NCBI GenBank assembly: GCA_012295275.1 | Contig: CM022677.1 | Location: 13,298,889-13,362,888, forward strand | DNA length: 64,000 bases | Source of the DNA: Chrysomallon squamiferum | Lineage: Eukaryota > Mollusca > Gastropoda > Neomphalida > Peltospiridae | Reading direction: 5' to 3' | Part shown: one piece after another, positions 13,981 through 27,340 of the stretch | How the letters are laid out: every line of letters begins with the position of its first letter | Numbering within the stretch: the first letter of the stretch is position 1 | Notes under the pieces: generated by a model | Seen by the model: the letters and a program-made list of their open reading frames with translations, nothing else | Database searches by the model: none | Told to the model about the DNA's origin: nothing | Program-made: the position numbers and the translations under genes

Positions 13981-14046
<66 letters not shown>
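13981..14046. repeat. (AAT)n microsatellite
   Basis: An uninterrupted run of 22 AAT units. Confidence 0.97.
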
Positions 14047-14047
<1 letters not shown>

Positions 14048-14127
14048 TGGAAGACATCCAATTTTTTGGTGATGGCGGTACTGAAGTTGCGTGTTATTAT
14101 AAGTAAGTTAACATTTTCTTTCTTCAT

Positions 14128-14300
14128 GTAGATGTAGATGTCTTTCTTCCTACGGATGGGTCACCTCCGTCTTCCTGTGTGTAGTGGTCCAACAAGCACG
14201 GCATGACAGTTGACATGATACGAAAAGCAGCTCAAGCCACAAACTGATAAAAAAACACCCGATGAATATAAAGCTGATAATAATTTTAAAACACTATGTT
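14128..14300 (+). pseudogene. Degraded copy of the exon-like sequence at 15,413
   Basis: Starting at GTAGATGTCTTTCTTC, this aligns with GTGGATTTCTTTGG onward at 15,413-15,610. Shared blocks are CTCCGTCTTCCTGTGTGTAG / CACCCTCTTCCCGTGTGTAG, CGAAAAGCAGCTCAA and CTGATGAA. It lacks about 40 bases of the other copy. An old local duplication is likely; which copy, if either, is expressed cannot be told. Confidence 0.5.
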
Positions 14301-15165
14301 ATTTACGAAAGATCATAAACGTGAAGAATGTGAACATGGTGATCAGTAAATATAATCATTGAAATTTAGATTAATTTATTACAATAATCGGACATCTCGG
14401 TTCTTGGTTTTGTTTCGCTTTCAATAGCAAGATATATCTTTGCGGTAGACATACCTAAAATAACATGAATTACTTCGAAAATAAAAATTATAAAAATTAT
14501 TGTTAACAAATAAATTATAATAAGATTTAAATTACTGAAGATTTCGTGCTTACAAATTAGAATGTATACTAAACGTACACTCGATTTTATATTGTTTATT
14601 TTTATATCGATCGGAGTTGAAAATAAAGATTAATATTCGGCTAAATTCGGTTTTCCGTTCGGGTCTATGACGTCATCAATGCTTTGTTTACATAGATACA
14701 GTTGGCGATTTTGAAGATTAGCGCATTCGAGTTAGTTCTGACTCTACTTTCCTTCTTTTTGACTTTATATATTGAATTGCTTTTGCAAGTGATGAAGGTT
14801 ACATTTGTGTAGGTTTAATTTTTATATTATTGACATATTTAAGTCCAAACTGGACATATTGTTTTATGCTGGAATAGTTATTATTATTTTTAGATTAGAT
14901 AATCAACGATAACTGAAAACTGTGTGTATGCATTACTTTCTAACCTCTAATGCTATGATTCCTGTTTCTTATATTGTCAAAATATGCTTATTTTTACATA
15001 AAAATAACAACAATCAATTACAGATCGTTTCGAATGTTTTTATTTTAAAAGAATAAATGAGTGTAAAAAATATATCATTATCTGACAACTATTATTTTAT
15101 TAATTCTTCACGTCTAAAAATATTTAGTGAAATATAGAATACTTGAACATTTCTTTTATTTTCAG

Positions 15166-15557
15166 AATCCGTTTCGAAGAGCTCATGGATGTCGACCCCT
15201 TTGACGACAGAGACATTCAACCAATGGAGGTTGACCCATTCGGAGAACCCATGGATAATGGATACATCCTGAGTATAAGGTATCATAATAAAATATGTTG
15301 AAACATTATTGTTTTTCGCAAATATTCTCTACTTTCATATTAGACACAGCTATACTGCGAATGAAGTAAAGATAATATAATAAATAAACATTTTTCTTTT
15401 CTTCTTGTACAGGTGGATTTCTTTGGTTCTCCCGATCGTTCACGTCCAATGCAAGGACACCGACGTCCATGGGCTCCACCCTCTTCCCGTGTGTAGCGGG
15501 CCACGTGAAAAGCACGACCTGGAGCTGACTGGAAGCGAAAAGCAGCTCAAAGAATGA
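15166..15557 (+). CDS. Two-exon candidate ORF, unknown product
   Basis: Exon 15,166-15,279 follows TTTTATTTTCAG and ends AAG/GTATCA; exon 15,413-15,557 follows TTCTTGTACAG. From the ATG at 15,185 the splice keeps an open 79-codon frame ending at TGA 15,555. The first exon carries the partly repeated acidic motif MDVDPF and MEVDPF. In the alternative frame the second exon would end PPSSRV-stop, and the degraded copy at 14,128 ends PPSSCV-stop in its equivalent frame, so the true frame is uncertain. The family is not recognised. GC content is locally higher than the surroundings. Transcript data would decide. Confidence 0.35.
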
Positions 15558-16269
15558 ACTGGAAAAAACAACTGATGAACACAGAAGTTGACAAAACGTT
15601 TCAAACATGAGACATCATATACATGTAAATCATGCCAGTCATTTATATCTTGATCAGTGGTGGTGATTAAGGAAGTTTTTTCCTCTCAATGTTGTATTGA
15701 TGAACATATATTTACAAAACAGTAACAGTAATTCAGAAATGTTTTAGAATACATACATAAATATATATATATTCAACCCATGTACGTTATATATTTTTAC
15801 ATTTGTAAAGATTAATCTTTTTCTAAATTAAAAAGTGGTGTTGTTTTTCTCTTTCATGCAGTCAGGTTGAGCACAGATTTTGTTTTTAAAATCTACATTA
15901 TTATTTAATTAAGTACAGTGTATAAATGTTAATTTGTTCTATTTATTTATAATTTTGAAGTATTCAAACTCATTTCAGAAATGATATCAGATTTTATTCA
16001 TACTGAGAAGACAGAAGTCTCGTGTGATTAGCCGCTCCGTGTATCTTAGCGATCACACCCAGGACCGGTCCCAGGGATTTTCCTCTTTATATTCTAAAGA
16101 TCTCAACTATACAAGGTGGCGCCATGACTACATGTGCAGGTACCTCCAGACATTGTTGTTCTGTTATATTAGCAGTTATATAATCTGTTATATTAGCACT
16201 TCACACAACAGTCGGTATTGGTATTACTGCTAAATACAAGAATCTTTTCAATACTCATTTATTTATTTA

Positions 16270-16303
16270 TTTATAGTCATAATATATATATTATGACTAT
16301 AAA
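16270..16303. repeat. Perfect 34-base palindrome
   Basis: TTTATAGTCATAA, a TA core, then the exact complement. It can extrude as a cruciform; no function inferred. Confidence 0.85.
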
Positions 16304-16594
16304 TATATAGTATGACTATTTATATTCCCACGAACACTATCTATTTTAGTATCTATTATCATTGCAAATCAAAGATAATTACCTTTTTGTTATCTCAAGT
16401 TATCGGCTGAAAATTTGTCAGCTGTAATGGTAGCAGAAGACGTTTTAAAAATAAATATGTTAGAAATACAGGAGAAATTAATGTAGTTTTCTGTTTGTTA
16501 AACGACAATCTTACAGTGATAATTAGATATGCCTAATGATATCAAGAAATAAGAGTAATGTTTTAACGAGATCAAACAGTATTAAATAGTATAA

Positions 16595-16955
16595 AAAGAA
16601 AAAAGGTTTTTATTTTGTCTTCGCCTCCGAAATGTTTGAGACACGGTAGTCTTTTTACTTTTGGATGACTTGAAACTAATATCGTAATCGAGACTCATTT
16701 CCGACTCGCACGTCACTTCACGTCTGCTAGAAAAACATTTTAATCTTCGTTTACCATTGAACGATAACAGATCATTTTTAATTCGCTGATAAGAAATATT
16801 CACTTATTAATAATGTTATTGACAAGAAGGTAGGCATCATACGAAAAAAAAAAAAAAAAAAAATAAATAAATAAAGTAAAGAAATAAAACAAAATAAAGA
16901 AAAACGATTGGGAACGCTCACGCTTCGGAACTAAGGACCACTAAGATTGTAGTGT
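16595..16955 (+). repeat. Dispersed repeat, copy 2
   Basis: Second copy of the element at 1,530-1,800, with a poly-A tract inserted at about 16,845-16,862. The opposite strand is open for 73 codons (16,803-16,582) with a KKTTVSQTFRRRRQ-like stretch, but copy 1 does not keep that frame, so it is not called as a gene. Confidence 0.5.
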
Positions 16956-17049
16956 TTATATCAGTTCTTATTTTCTAAAACAACAGAAATTTGAACTAAA
17001 CAAACTTTCTTTTTTTAATTTAATTTAATTTAATTTATTTATTTATTTG

Positions 17050-17056
<7 letters not shown>

Positions 17057-17102
<46 letters not shown>
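17057..17102. repeat. (ATT)n microsatellite
   Basis: About 15 ATT units. Confidence 0.95.
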
Positions 17103-18838
17103 TCAGAAAATTTAAAATAAATAAATAAGAATGCAATACAAAAATTAATATTGAACAATCTATGCATTTTTCATTATTAACAATGGAAGATATATAAATA
17201 TTGATTGTTTCAATCGCAATAAAAAATAAAAGCTTATTTTAAAAATCTTATGTTGGTATAAGAGTATAATAATTTTATAATCAACAGTGAAAAAGTGAAC
17301 TGAGTAAAATATACATTCTTCACAATTAATGTGACACTTACTAATAGAAAAAATACTTTTTAATCTGTTATTACTTTTTTTATTTAAGTTTCTGGAAAGC
17401 TGATAAATCAGCACATTAAATCTCAATTTTAACTTTATAAAAAGCACAGTTCATCGTGAAAAGTGAAGATTAATGCATATTTGTTTTGTGTTTTTTATAG
17501 TTAAAAAGGAATAAGTGAGAACACCTGAACTTAAGGAGATGTTATTATCTACATCACAGACTGATATTGAAAAGAAGAGGTGTAAAGGTTATATCAACTT
17601 TTATTGTAAACAAGAAGCGCAGTAGATAGGAAGAAATATGGATGGGGTTCCAGGTAAGTGCCCTTTTTAAATAAATTTATTAGAGAAAATAGGGTGAAGG
17701 TAAAGGTATACCAGATAACTGAATCTGAGAGATGATTTCAAAATATTTACTTTAAAGAGAAGCCCACTGTATATTTAGAATTATAGAACAGTTAAGTGAT
17801 AAATATTGTTTATTTTAATTTCAATAAAAAGTTTTAAAAATGTCTATAAACACTGACAGATGAACAGATAGATGGAAAGATAAATGATGGATTGATACAT
17901 AGATGTAGATTGTACAGACTGTGTGAGAAACAGTCGGCTTGATAAGTAATCATAATATTATAGATAGACAGATGGTAAAAATGGAATAATCAGAGAGAAG
18001 ACAGATAGATAGAAGACAGGCCATAGCTAAATTAATAGAGAGGAAGAAACACAGTGCTAATAACAACTAATTTGGAAAGTGCAAAAGAAAATATATACAG
18101 TTATGTAGGTAGAGTGTGTTTGTAGATGGAGAAACAGAAGGACAGGTTGTAATGTAGGTATGTAGACATAGTTAGATCTGTAGGTAGGCAGGGAGTTGGG
18201 TAGATGATTGGCACATCCAAACATTCCTCCAAATCCTTTTCCATGCATCCATACTCTCTCTAGATGATGTGGTGGTACATGCATGGATGGACAAGATAAA
18301 AGAAAAATAGATAAGATAGAAGAAGCAGATAGGTAGGTAGATAGGTAGGTTTGTGTGTAGATAGATAACTCTGCAGGTTGATGGATAGATACAAAGTGAT
18401 AGAGAGTGACAGAAAGGAAGATGGGTAACTACATGTATATGGAAGTGTAGTACATGTGTTTGATGTGCCAGAACGTCTGTGAATGAGAGTGTGCTTGTGT
18501 TATAAACGGACACATTCAGGAAGACAGAGGTTGTAAGGTAATTATGCAGGGAGGTAGCTGCAGAGATGGACAGATGATTTATGGTTGATTATTGATGGAT
18601 CAGAATGTGAACAGATAGATAAAAAAGAAAATGATAGGTTGGTACATGCATATATGGCAAAGTAGAAATTGGTGTTTGCATATAGGTATATAAGTTGAGT
18701 ACATTGTTCTGTTACAAATATGTATGAATGTATGTATGTATGTGAAGGAGAATGTGCTAGTGTGTTTTTGAGGAGTGCCTGTGAATTTAACGTGAAAGGA
18801 GGAGTTAATGTATATATATTCATATGCATGTTTTTGTA

Positions 18839-18932
<94 letters not shown>

Positions 18933-20420
18933 AGAGGAATGTTTGGATGTACATGGTGTGAGTGATTGATTTACTTAGAGTTTGATGGGCAGATAAATAG
19001 ACAAATATACATACCAATGGATAAGCAGAGAAACAGACAGTAAGGTAGAGAGGGACATTTAAAGTATATTTCATTTTACTTATATGAATTCATGTCAAAA
19101 GTGGATTCTTGATTACCTCCCGTTTTTGATCCACAAAGACCAAAGTATGACAAGAACAAAAACAATAAAAAAATGAAAATAAAACTATTTTAATAATATT
19201 TAACATAATCCTAAGATATGATCCATTAATAACTACAAAAACAACAATAAAAAGTTAAATAAAACTATTTTAATAATATTTAGTATAATTCTAAAAATAT
19301 ATACAGTAACAACAATAATAAAAAGATAAAGCTATTTTAATTATTATTTAATTGTGATTCTGAAACTATAATGCAATAACAACAATAATAAAACGAGAAA
19401 TAAAACTTTTAATATAAAAATAAATCAGTATTGAGATATTTCTTTTTAATAAAAACAACAACAACAGATCTTAATATAAGTAATGCAGAAAGCCAGTTAT
19501 TGATTATATTTTTAAAGATTTATTAATTGAATATTTTTATATTATTAGACTGATTATTGGGGTTCAGATTTCAAATCTTTTGAAAAAGAATTAAAATAGG
19601 GCTGGATTAAGACAGCATATGTTATAATGGGACACACTGAAGACAAATTGTCATGAACTGATTTGTTTATTTGTGGTGTACTAAAACTGATATTTGATGT
19701 ATCAATTTAAAATACAGAAATAGGTAAGAAAATATTAGTTTTATTTTTACATTCAACCCACAGTGATAGACATACAGTACCATTAAGTGTGTTTTTCCTG
19801 GGAATAGTCTGGTCTTTAAAACTCCTCTTATATTGTATTGTTAGATAAGTTTATTTTTTTCTTATTTTAATTAATAGAAAAAAAAAGTACATTTCAAAAA
19901 TTAGCTAGTTGATGTAGAGCTGTTAATATCTGATAATAATACTTTTATGAATGTTATTTAAGAATGAAAAACCTGCTTAAAATATACTTGTATATGTGTC
20001 AGTATTTATTAGAAAGTCTAATTAAATCATTTATTAATTAAATCATTTATCAGAAATGATCAGTGAAAATATTTGAATAGGAATAATAAAATTTCATTTT
20101 TGTTTGAAAGGCCTGCATTTAAAAATATTTTGCAGTAACAACATATAAGCTGATTGATGAAACAGAGAAACCAAACATTTTAATATATTTTCAGTGGTGA
20201 CTAAAAGTTAAAAAGAAATAGTTATTAACATTTTTGTATTTATTATATTTATTTATAGAATTTTAGGTAGTTTTGCACTAAATGTTTTGGGTTTTTTTAT
20301 TTTATGGTTGTTACAGAATGTAATCCTTAAAATTCTTTTTCTGTGTCTGTCCCTTTTTAGTTTTCCTAAATCATTTGTTTTTCTAAGCAGACTCTTAAAT
20401 AACATACAACTTGCATTTTC
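17103..20420. other. Host non-coding stretch
   Basis: No gene is supported. One possible first exon ends CCAG/GTAAGT at 17,653 with an ATG at 17,638, but it does not join in frame to the next candidate. Positions 17,870-18,960 are rich in GATA/TAGG-type short repeats. Confidence 0.5.
18838..18929. repeat. Compound (TG)n(TA)n(GA)n microsatellite
   Basis: Three adjacent dinucleotide runs; the last is about 26 GA units. Confidence 0.95.
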
Positions 20421-20422
20421 AG

Positions 20423-23353
20423 ACATTCAATAAAATTATCAACAATGTTGATCGAGGAGGACATTGGTCACTGTGATGGTCAAGGTGACAATGGCAGTGT
20501 TTCACCCATAAAAAACATTACAATGCCAAATACTTTGACAAGGTAGCTAATTATTATTTTATTTCTTTGTTTTGTTTTCTCAACTCATTTGTCATTTTTG
20601 TCATGGTGATATGCAGCTGCTTGAACTTAAAGGATAAGATTTAGGCAGTGAATTTATATTTCACTGTACCACAGTACGTGTAACAGGCAGAGGTCCTTCC
20701 CTTCTTGTGACCACATTGCTGTATGAAACCTGTCAGTGAACTCTGTAAATCATCAAGCTGCATTTGCAATGAATAATTTTTTAAATTATTTTTAAAATAA
20801 TTTTAAATACATTTCTTAGGACTTCTTTGTGTTTTTCCAAAATATTTAAATTACCTGCTGACTTATTGGATTTATTATCCTTTTATTTTTGTTTCAGAAT
20901 GGATGACAATAAGCCTGCTGAATATGCAGAAAATGGTGCAGTGAAAAGGTAAGTAAAGATTTAATTATGTTTTGCTATCAAGTTTTCACACATGATCATA
21001 GTAAAATAAAATTAATAGATAAGAATGATGATTATTTATTTTAAGTACATGATCATTAGCCAGTAATTGTTAAGAAGTATGTTTTTGTAAGTTTGGTTAT
21101 CAATAGGCATTTTACCTTCTTTATTTTTACTAAAGTAAAAACATTAATTGTTGTACATTTCATTTATTTATTTACTATTGGTCTTAATAAAAATCAAAAT
21201 GAGCTTTTTAATCAGTTAAATAAAACACTTTGTTTTTAATATTGTTAAATTTTTAGATTTATCAAGCTATAACAAACAAACCTTCACTTTCTGTGTTGAC
21301 TTCACACATTGGTATTACTGAGAATATTAACTAACAATACACATTATATATTTATTTATTTTCACTCTCCAGTTTTCTTATCAACACTACAGCTGTTTTA
21401 TGATTATATTTAAACGTTATAGAAAATATAGAAAATGTTTTAAAAAATACTAATAACTTTTCTAATATGTTAAGATTATCTTCAGCTTTTAGATATGTAT
21501 AATCATTTTAAATATATATATATATTTAAAATGATTATACATATATACATATATATAATTTTAATTTTGTTATTGATGTTGATATATATATATATCAACA
21601 TCAATAACAAAATTAAAATTATATTTTAAAATCTTGGTTGATCACATCATTTTATGTAGAAATGTGATTTCATATTTTGTTTTATTTTCCATATTTCCTA
21701 CAGGGTTATGCAACAACTGCACCATTTGGTAAAGCTCTGGAGATGTCAAGGAGCTACAAAGAAGGTGAACTATCTTTTAATATTTTTGTTGTTTTATTTT
21801 TATATCATATAGTTTATTTAACAATTAAGGAAATATATACTTTTTTATAAATAAATTTAAAATTTTACCAACTCTTGCACTTTTTGTCATAATAAACCTT
21901 AACAGTTTTTAAGTAAAGTTATGACTTACACAAACCTAGCAAAACTTAATAGTTCAAAATAATCTTTTTAAAACAAATGTCAGCATCACTTTTATTATGG
22001 TATGTGGAATTTTTTTAAAAATTCCAGCAAGAATATAGAATTTTAATAATATCAAGGCATATAACTTCAAAATATAAGTTCAAGCACAGTTGTTTGCCTT
22101 GATTTGGATATAACTTTTTATTAAGAAAGGATTAATTAAAATATAATTAGGAAATAAATACTCCTTTTTCATACTCATATTTTAGTTTTTACCATAAAGT
22201 AATTTTATAATAATATATCAAAGAAAATGAAATCGTTTGATTAATTCCAAGTTATATCTTACTGGAAGTTGTTTTATGTTTATATAATTAGATAAATATA
22301 ATCAAAGAAAATATATTTCAGGTTAGCTATTTTGAATATATATTTATTTATTTCTCCATAGATTTCATAGAAATGATACTTAAATTAATATTATTTTTCA
22401 GGCCATATAATAAATATGGTATTTACAATTTTGTGTTTTGTTATTTGTTTGTTTGTAAAGTTGAAATTTATTTTCATTGTAATTAAAATATAAATAATTT
22501 GTACAGTCCCATTTCTGTATTCATCTGTTTTTCGTTTTAATCAGCTTGGTTATAATATTTACTGTTAAATGTTGCCTCTTCAGTTTGGTAGGTTATTAGA
22601 AAATGCTTTGTATGTTGTTTTTTTTACTTATGTAATTCTACACCTGTGAATGAAAGTTTAAAATTACAAGCTTTAAGACAGAAGTTTTGATTTTCTATTA
22701 CATTAAATTTGCATGTTCTCTCTCTCTTTTTTTTTTATCTTTCAGGTTTTTTTAATCAAGTTTAATACTTTTAACAGTTCTGTTCTTCATTATGCAATGA
22801 TTTTTATTTTAATGTTGATTTAGTTCACTATAAATTTGTGAATTTTAATTTGTCTTTACTTTACTATTATCTCTTTTATCTTTGTTTCTTTTTTATTTAA
22901 TTTAATTTTTAATTTTATTTTTAATAATTTAATTTAAATTAATAACATCCATCAGCTACAGATGTGACTTTCATTCTATTGAAGAATCTAATTAGCAGAA
23001 GTAATTAGTGCAGATTTGTGATTTAACGCCTTTCATTAATTTTTATTTATAAATATGTTTTTGTTTTTTTCCTATGAGATGTAATTCTATCACAATTTTA
23101 TGATCATATATTATAGTAATAGCTGGGATGCCTGCCAAAACAGTCTGCTAGATCATTATAGAAGTTCAAGATGAAAGAGAAAATAAAAGAGAGAAATGTA
23201 CTCAGTGAATACAGATAAAACAAACTGTAAGCTGGAAACAATTTTGAGTTAGTTAATTGTGGCTAATTCAGCTTTACTTCCAGCTTTACTCTTTCTGGTT
23301 TGCAGGTAATTATGAGGAAAAAACCTGAAGATGACAAATTCTTCTGGTACTGA
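20423..23353 (+). CDS. Four-exon candidate small protein, unknown function
   Basis: Exons 20,423-20,542 (ATG at 20,445), 20,898-20,948, 21,704-21,764 and 23,306-23,353 join with matching phases (2, 2, 0) to an 85-codon frame ending at TGA 23,351. Acceptors are TTTCAG, TTTCAG, CCTACAG and TTTGCAG; donors are AAG/GTAGCT, AAG/GTAAGT and AAG/GTGAAC, the last weak. The N-terminus is acidic and Asn/Gly-rich; the C-terminus is basic (a QLHHLVKLWRCQGATKK stretch, then KKPEDDKFFWY). The family is not recognised. Consistent phasing across four exons is the main support. The exon candidates from 29,940 onward could belong to the same locus, with the TGA marking an alternative end. Confidence 0.4.
21495..21542. 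repeat. Perfect palindrome 1 of a tandem pair
   Basis: ATGTATAATCATTTTAAAT, an AT core, then the exact complement; 48 bases, in the intron between candidate exons 2 and 3. Confidence 0.85.
21555..21622. repeat. Perfect palindrome 2 of a tandem pair
   Basis: A 68-base perfect palindrome with a TA core centred near 21,588; its arms contain TTTTGTTATTGATGTTGA. It begins 13 bases after palindrome 1. Perfect arms suggest a recent origin. Confidence 0.88.
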
Positions 23354-25069
23354 TACTAGACAGACAGCGGAAGTCAATAAAACATAGCACTGTTCTAAAG
23401 TAAGTGGTATCAATAGGTTTTATAATAATAAATAATAGTAATGTGTGTAAGTACATATGTACATATGAATGCAGGGCTTGTAATGGCCAGTGGCCATTAA
23501 TTGTAAGATTTGCTCAGGCAAAGTATTTAGTCTTTTTTAAAGTTATTTTTGCTGCTTCTTAAATGTTACCATCATATCCAGATAAATAAAGTCAGTATTA
23601 AAACATTGTTAAAGTATAATTCATTGATAATGTAAAATAATTTTCCATGACTGAGATATTTCTTCCCAAAGATTTTATTGTGAAATTAATCATATGCTTC
23701 TAGCCTGGAATAGGTAAACATTAGTTATTTAAATATTGTATGATTGTAAACATTTAGAATGATAAACTTGATGCTTATTTTTATTTATTTTTTTTTTTTT
23801 ATTAATTTTTCTTTTTATATTTGTTTATTTAGATAAATAGGCTAAAAAAAGGGGGAATGTACAAAATCCCCCAAATTGCCTGATCGTGAACCAATAATAA
23901 GAAACAGTGACTAATACATGAAACAAGATAGTTATTTTAATATTTATCATACCACCAGCACAAACTTTGTATCCAGCATTTCAGAAGTTTTTCTTGACCA
24001 GCTTGGAAGACCTTTCAGGTAACTCAGATGCAAGAGAGATCAGTAGATTTTACACTTATGTGGTTTGCTTGAAATTTTAAACTTTTTTTAATTTATATTT
24101 TTGAAGGAAAACAGGAAGGGATATTAATGTTTTTTGTTTCCTTTTTTTTTTCTTTATCAGCTAAAATAGCATTTTAGATATATTATTTAAAAATATATAA
24201 TAGCAACATGAATAGTAATAATAGCAGTAACAACAACCACCACCACAACAACAACAACGATAATAATAACTAAAATAAAACAAAAACCTGTCAAAACCAG
24301 TACTTCATTTCTTGATTCTTTTTTATAAAAATTCCACGATATTCCTGAAAAATGTACATTCCAAATGCAGAGACATCAAGTTGGTGGTAATTATGTTATA
24401 AATTGCCATTGTTAAGGAAGAACCAGGTGTAAATCCTTACAACTCTGTTTCCTACCAGCCAAAACTTTATATATGAGATGACACAGAGCTGATTAGTTTC
24501 TGTGTTCCTCTTGCAGTATCTCCATTATTTTGTTCAATTTTAAAAAAACATTTTATCAGCTTCCTCATTCAGGATTCAAATCTGTTGACTTTAATAAACA
24601 TACTTATAGATAAAAGTTCAGTTCAGTTCAAGATAACACTTCAGCATTTTAAACACTGCAGTTTTGTTTTGTGTTAGAATAATATACATAAACTAGCTGA
24701 TGAACTGAATGATATTCACAGATAATGTTTATTTTTTATGACTGTATTCCACTGTCATTTAATGTTATACATTTATTTTTTTCTTGTTATGTTTGTATTG
24801 CTTAACTTTAACATATTCTGATCTGATCAGTGCATTCTTCTTTAGTATTAGAAAATCTTTCATAAAGAAATATTTTCACTTATTTTTATGAATTTAGATA
24901 TAAAAGACAATTTAGTTTTTTTAATGTTGACCAGAATGTAAAATGTGTAGTTATACTTTTTCATCGATCTGTATTTTTGTTTAAATTATTTGTTATTTAT
25001 TAAAATATATTACAATAAGAGACAGATGACCTTTATTTATAATAATTTCTTTCTAACATTACACAATTA
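23354..25069. other. AT-rich intergenic or intronic stretch
   Basis: No gene recognised. A CAACAACCACCACC-type tract lies near 24,230 and poly-T/A runs are frequent. Confidence 0.5.
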
Positions 25070-26334
25070 GACACAATGGAAAAATAGTTATTATTTCTAT
25101 TAAATTTTATTATTGTATCTACAGGAAAGACATGATTCTGGAATCAGCTTCAGTTATAAAAATATGGAGAAGAATATAAAGGTTACTTCAAACAGTTGAG
25201 ATATCTACTGATATAGACCAATATGGATTTTTCTTTCCAAAGCAGTTTCCAGACAGAGAAGTTGTTGACAATATACATCAGTGTTGATTGATTGTTCTCC
25301 AGTAGTTAACAGTGGATGATTCTTGGTTTTATCAGAAAGGCAGTAAAACAACTTCCTCTATAATGACTAAGGACACTGCAAAAGCTCTGTGTGGTTCTAC
25401 ATTACAGATTAGTGCAGAAGAAATGAAAAGATGTGGAGCAATGATATTTACAGATAGACAACAGGCAGGTTCCAGCTTAATAAAGAATATTAGCACTTAA
25501 CCATAAGTGATTTAAAGGAATGGAAAGATGATTGACAGAGATATGAGACTGACTGTCTGATGGGCTGTTAACAGGTAAAGAGATAAACAGGAAGATATAC
25601 AGAAAGAAAGAGGGAGATACTGATAGTTATATCACTAGAAGTTACAAATAAATTGTTAGATGTAGATGAATTTAGGCAGATAGGTGAACATGACAATGTC
25701 TATCTATTTATTCTGTGTTTTCTTCTTTCTGTTATGTGTGTTTGTGTGCCAGGCTGAGAGTGTAGAATACAGATGTATACATAAATCATACAGATTGTAA
25801 TGCAGGCATAGTTAGTTATGTATGTAGGTAGTTTGACAGGGAATTAGATATATGATTAATGGATGGTTATTGATCTGTTGTAATGTGGATAGATAAACAA
25901 ATAGGTATGTAGGTCATTAGTTCAGTAGGTTGATATGAAGATATGTGTAGATAATTATGTAGCAGACAGACAGATAGGTGTAGGCAAGTATGATGGTAAT
26001 GTGGAAGACTGAATGTATATACAGGTGTATGTATGCATAAGTTGGAGCAGGGAATAGTACATAGAAGGAAAAGTTGCTTGTCTTTTTTGACGAGTGAATT
26101 ATATTGAGTATATATATATATGTGTGTGCAAACAAACAGAAATATAGGGAGGTTTGAAGTTGGATATGTAGGTATGTAAACAAGAAGATGTTTAAATGAC
26201 TGATAGATGTTATTGATAATAAATTGTTAGGTAGGTTGATTATGTAGATAGAATAAGAAATTGTGTACATAGATAAACATTTGAGATACATATAGATAGG
26301 TGACACCTGCAAGTATATGCATAGAAAGTGCGCG

Positions 26335-26367
<33 letters not shown>

Positions 26368-27340
26368 TTCATAAGGATTGCTAACTATGGGAATTGGGAA
26401 TGAGAGTTATAAATGGACAGTAACACAGAAAGATAGATAAAAAAAAGTAGTTATTATAATTTAGGGAGATGAATAGGTGATTCATGGATGGTTATTGATG
26501 GATTGTAATATTGATGGTTAGAGGAATATATATATAGGGACGCATTTACTTAGAGTTCGATGGATGGATATACAGATAGTTAAAGAGACAGGCAGGTCAG
26601 TAGGTTCATATCTAGTTATAGAATGATAAATAGATAGATAGGTGTAAGCATGTATGATGGTAAAGCGGTTGGCGGTTGATTTGAGGATATGAACATAAAC
26701 ACACACAGACAGACAGAGATACATAGATGATTGGATTTGTGTTAAGATTGAGTTAGTGATGAACTGATAGATTTATAGAAAGATATCCAGAGATAATATT
26801 AGATAGATTATATAGATAGATGTTTAGAAAGATATGGAGGTTTGAAGTAGTCTGTAGTTATACAGATGGTTACTGAAAAATAGACATATAAGCTAGAGAG
26901 AGAAACTGATAGGAAGGTAGATAGGTAGGTATGTCACTAGTTCAATATATTGGTTTGTAGACAGACTGATAGACATATAGACATGCATTAAAGACAGACT
27001 GATTGACATGCATTACTGATACGTGTATAGGAATGATAATGTATTTGTGTGTTTAGGAAGTGATCGGTATATGTCTATATTAAAGGATAAGTAATTACAT
27101 ATGTATGTGTAAAACAGTGTGGATATATGGTAAAATGTAAAATGGGCACAAGAAAGGTAGCTTGATAGACAGAAGAAAGGAGATAGTTTACTAGAAAGAT
27201 AGATAGATGCAAGAAGGCACCATTGTAAGAAAGACTGAGTCTGTTGTTTGTCTTTTAGAGAGAGTGTTGCTTATGAAAATGGGATAAATAGAAAAATGAA
27301 TAAATATATTGATAAATAGATAGATAGACAGATTGATAGA
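25070..27340 (-). repeat. Long divergent inverted repeat, right arm
   Basis: Reverse-complement partner of 8,040-10,840, about 14 kb away. A 62-codon open frame lies at 25,312-25,500, and an acceptor-like TATCTACAG precedes 25,126, but the left arm does not keep either frame, so neither is called as a gene. TATC/GATA repeats fill the distal part, with a (TG)n run at about 26,338-26,366. Confidence 0.75.

Noticed and set aside
25312-25500. 62-codon open frame in the right arm of the long inverted repeat
   Set aside because: The aligned left arm carries frameshifting indels and I recognise no domain; insufficient support for a gene.
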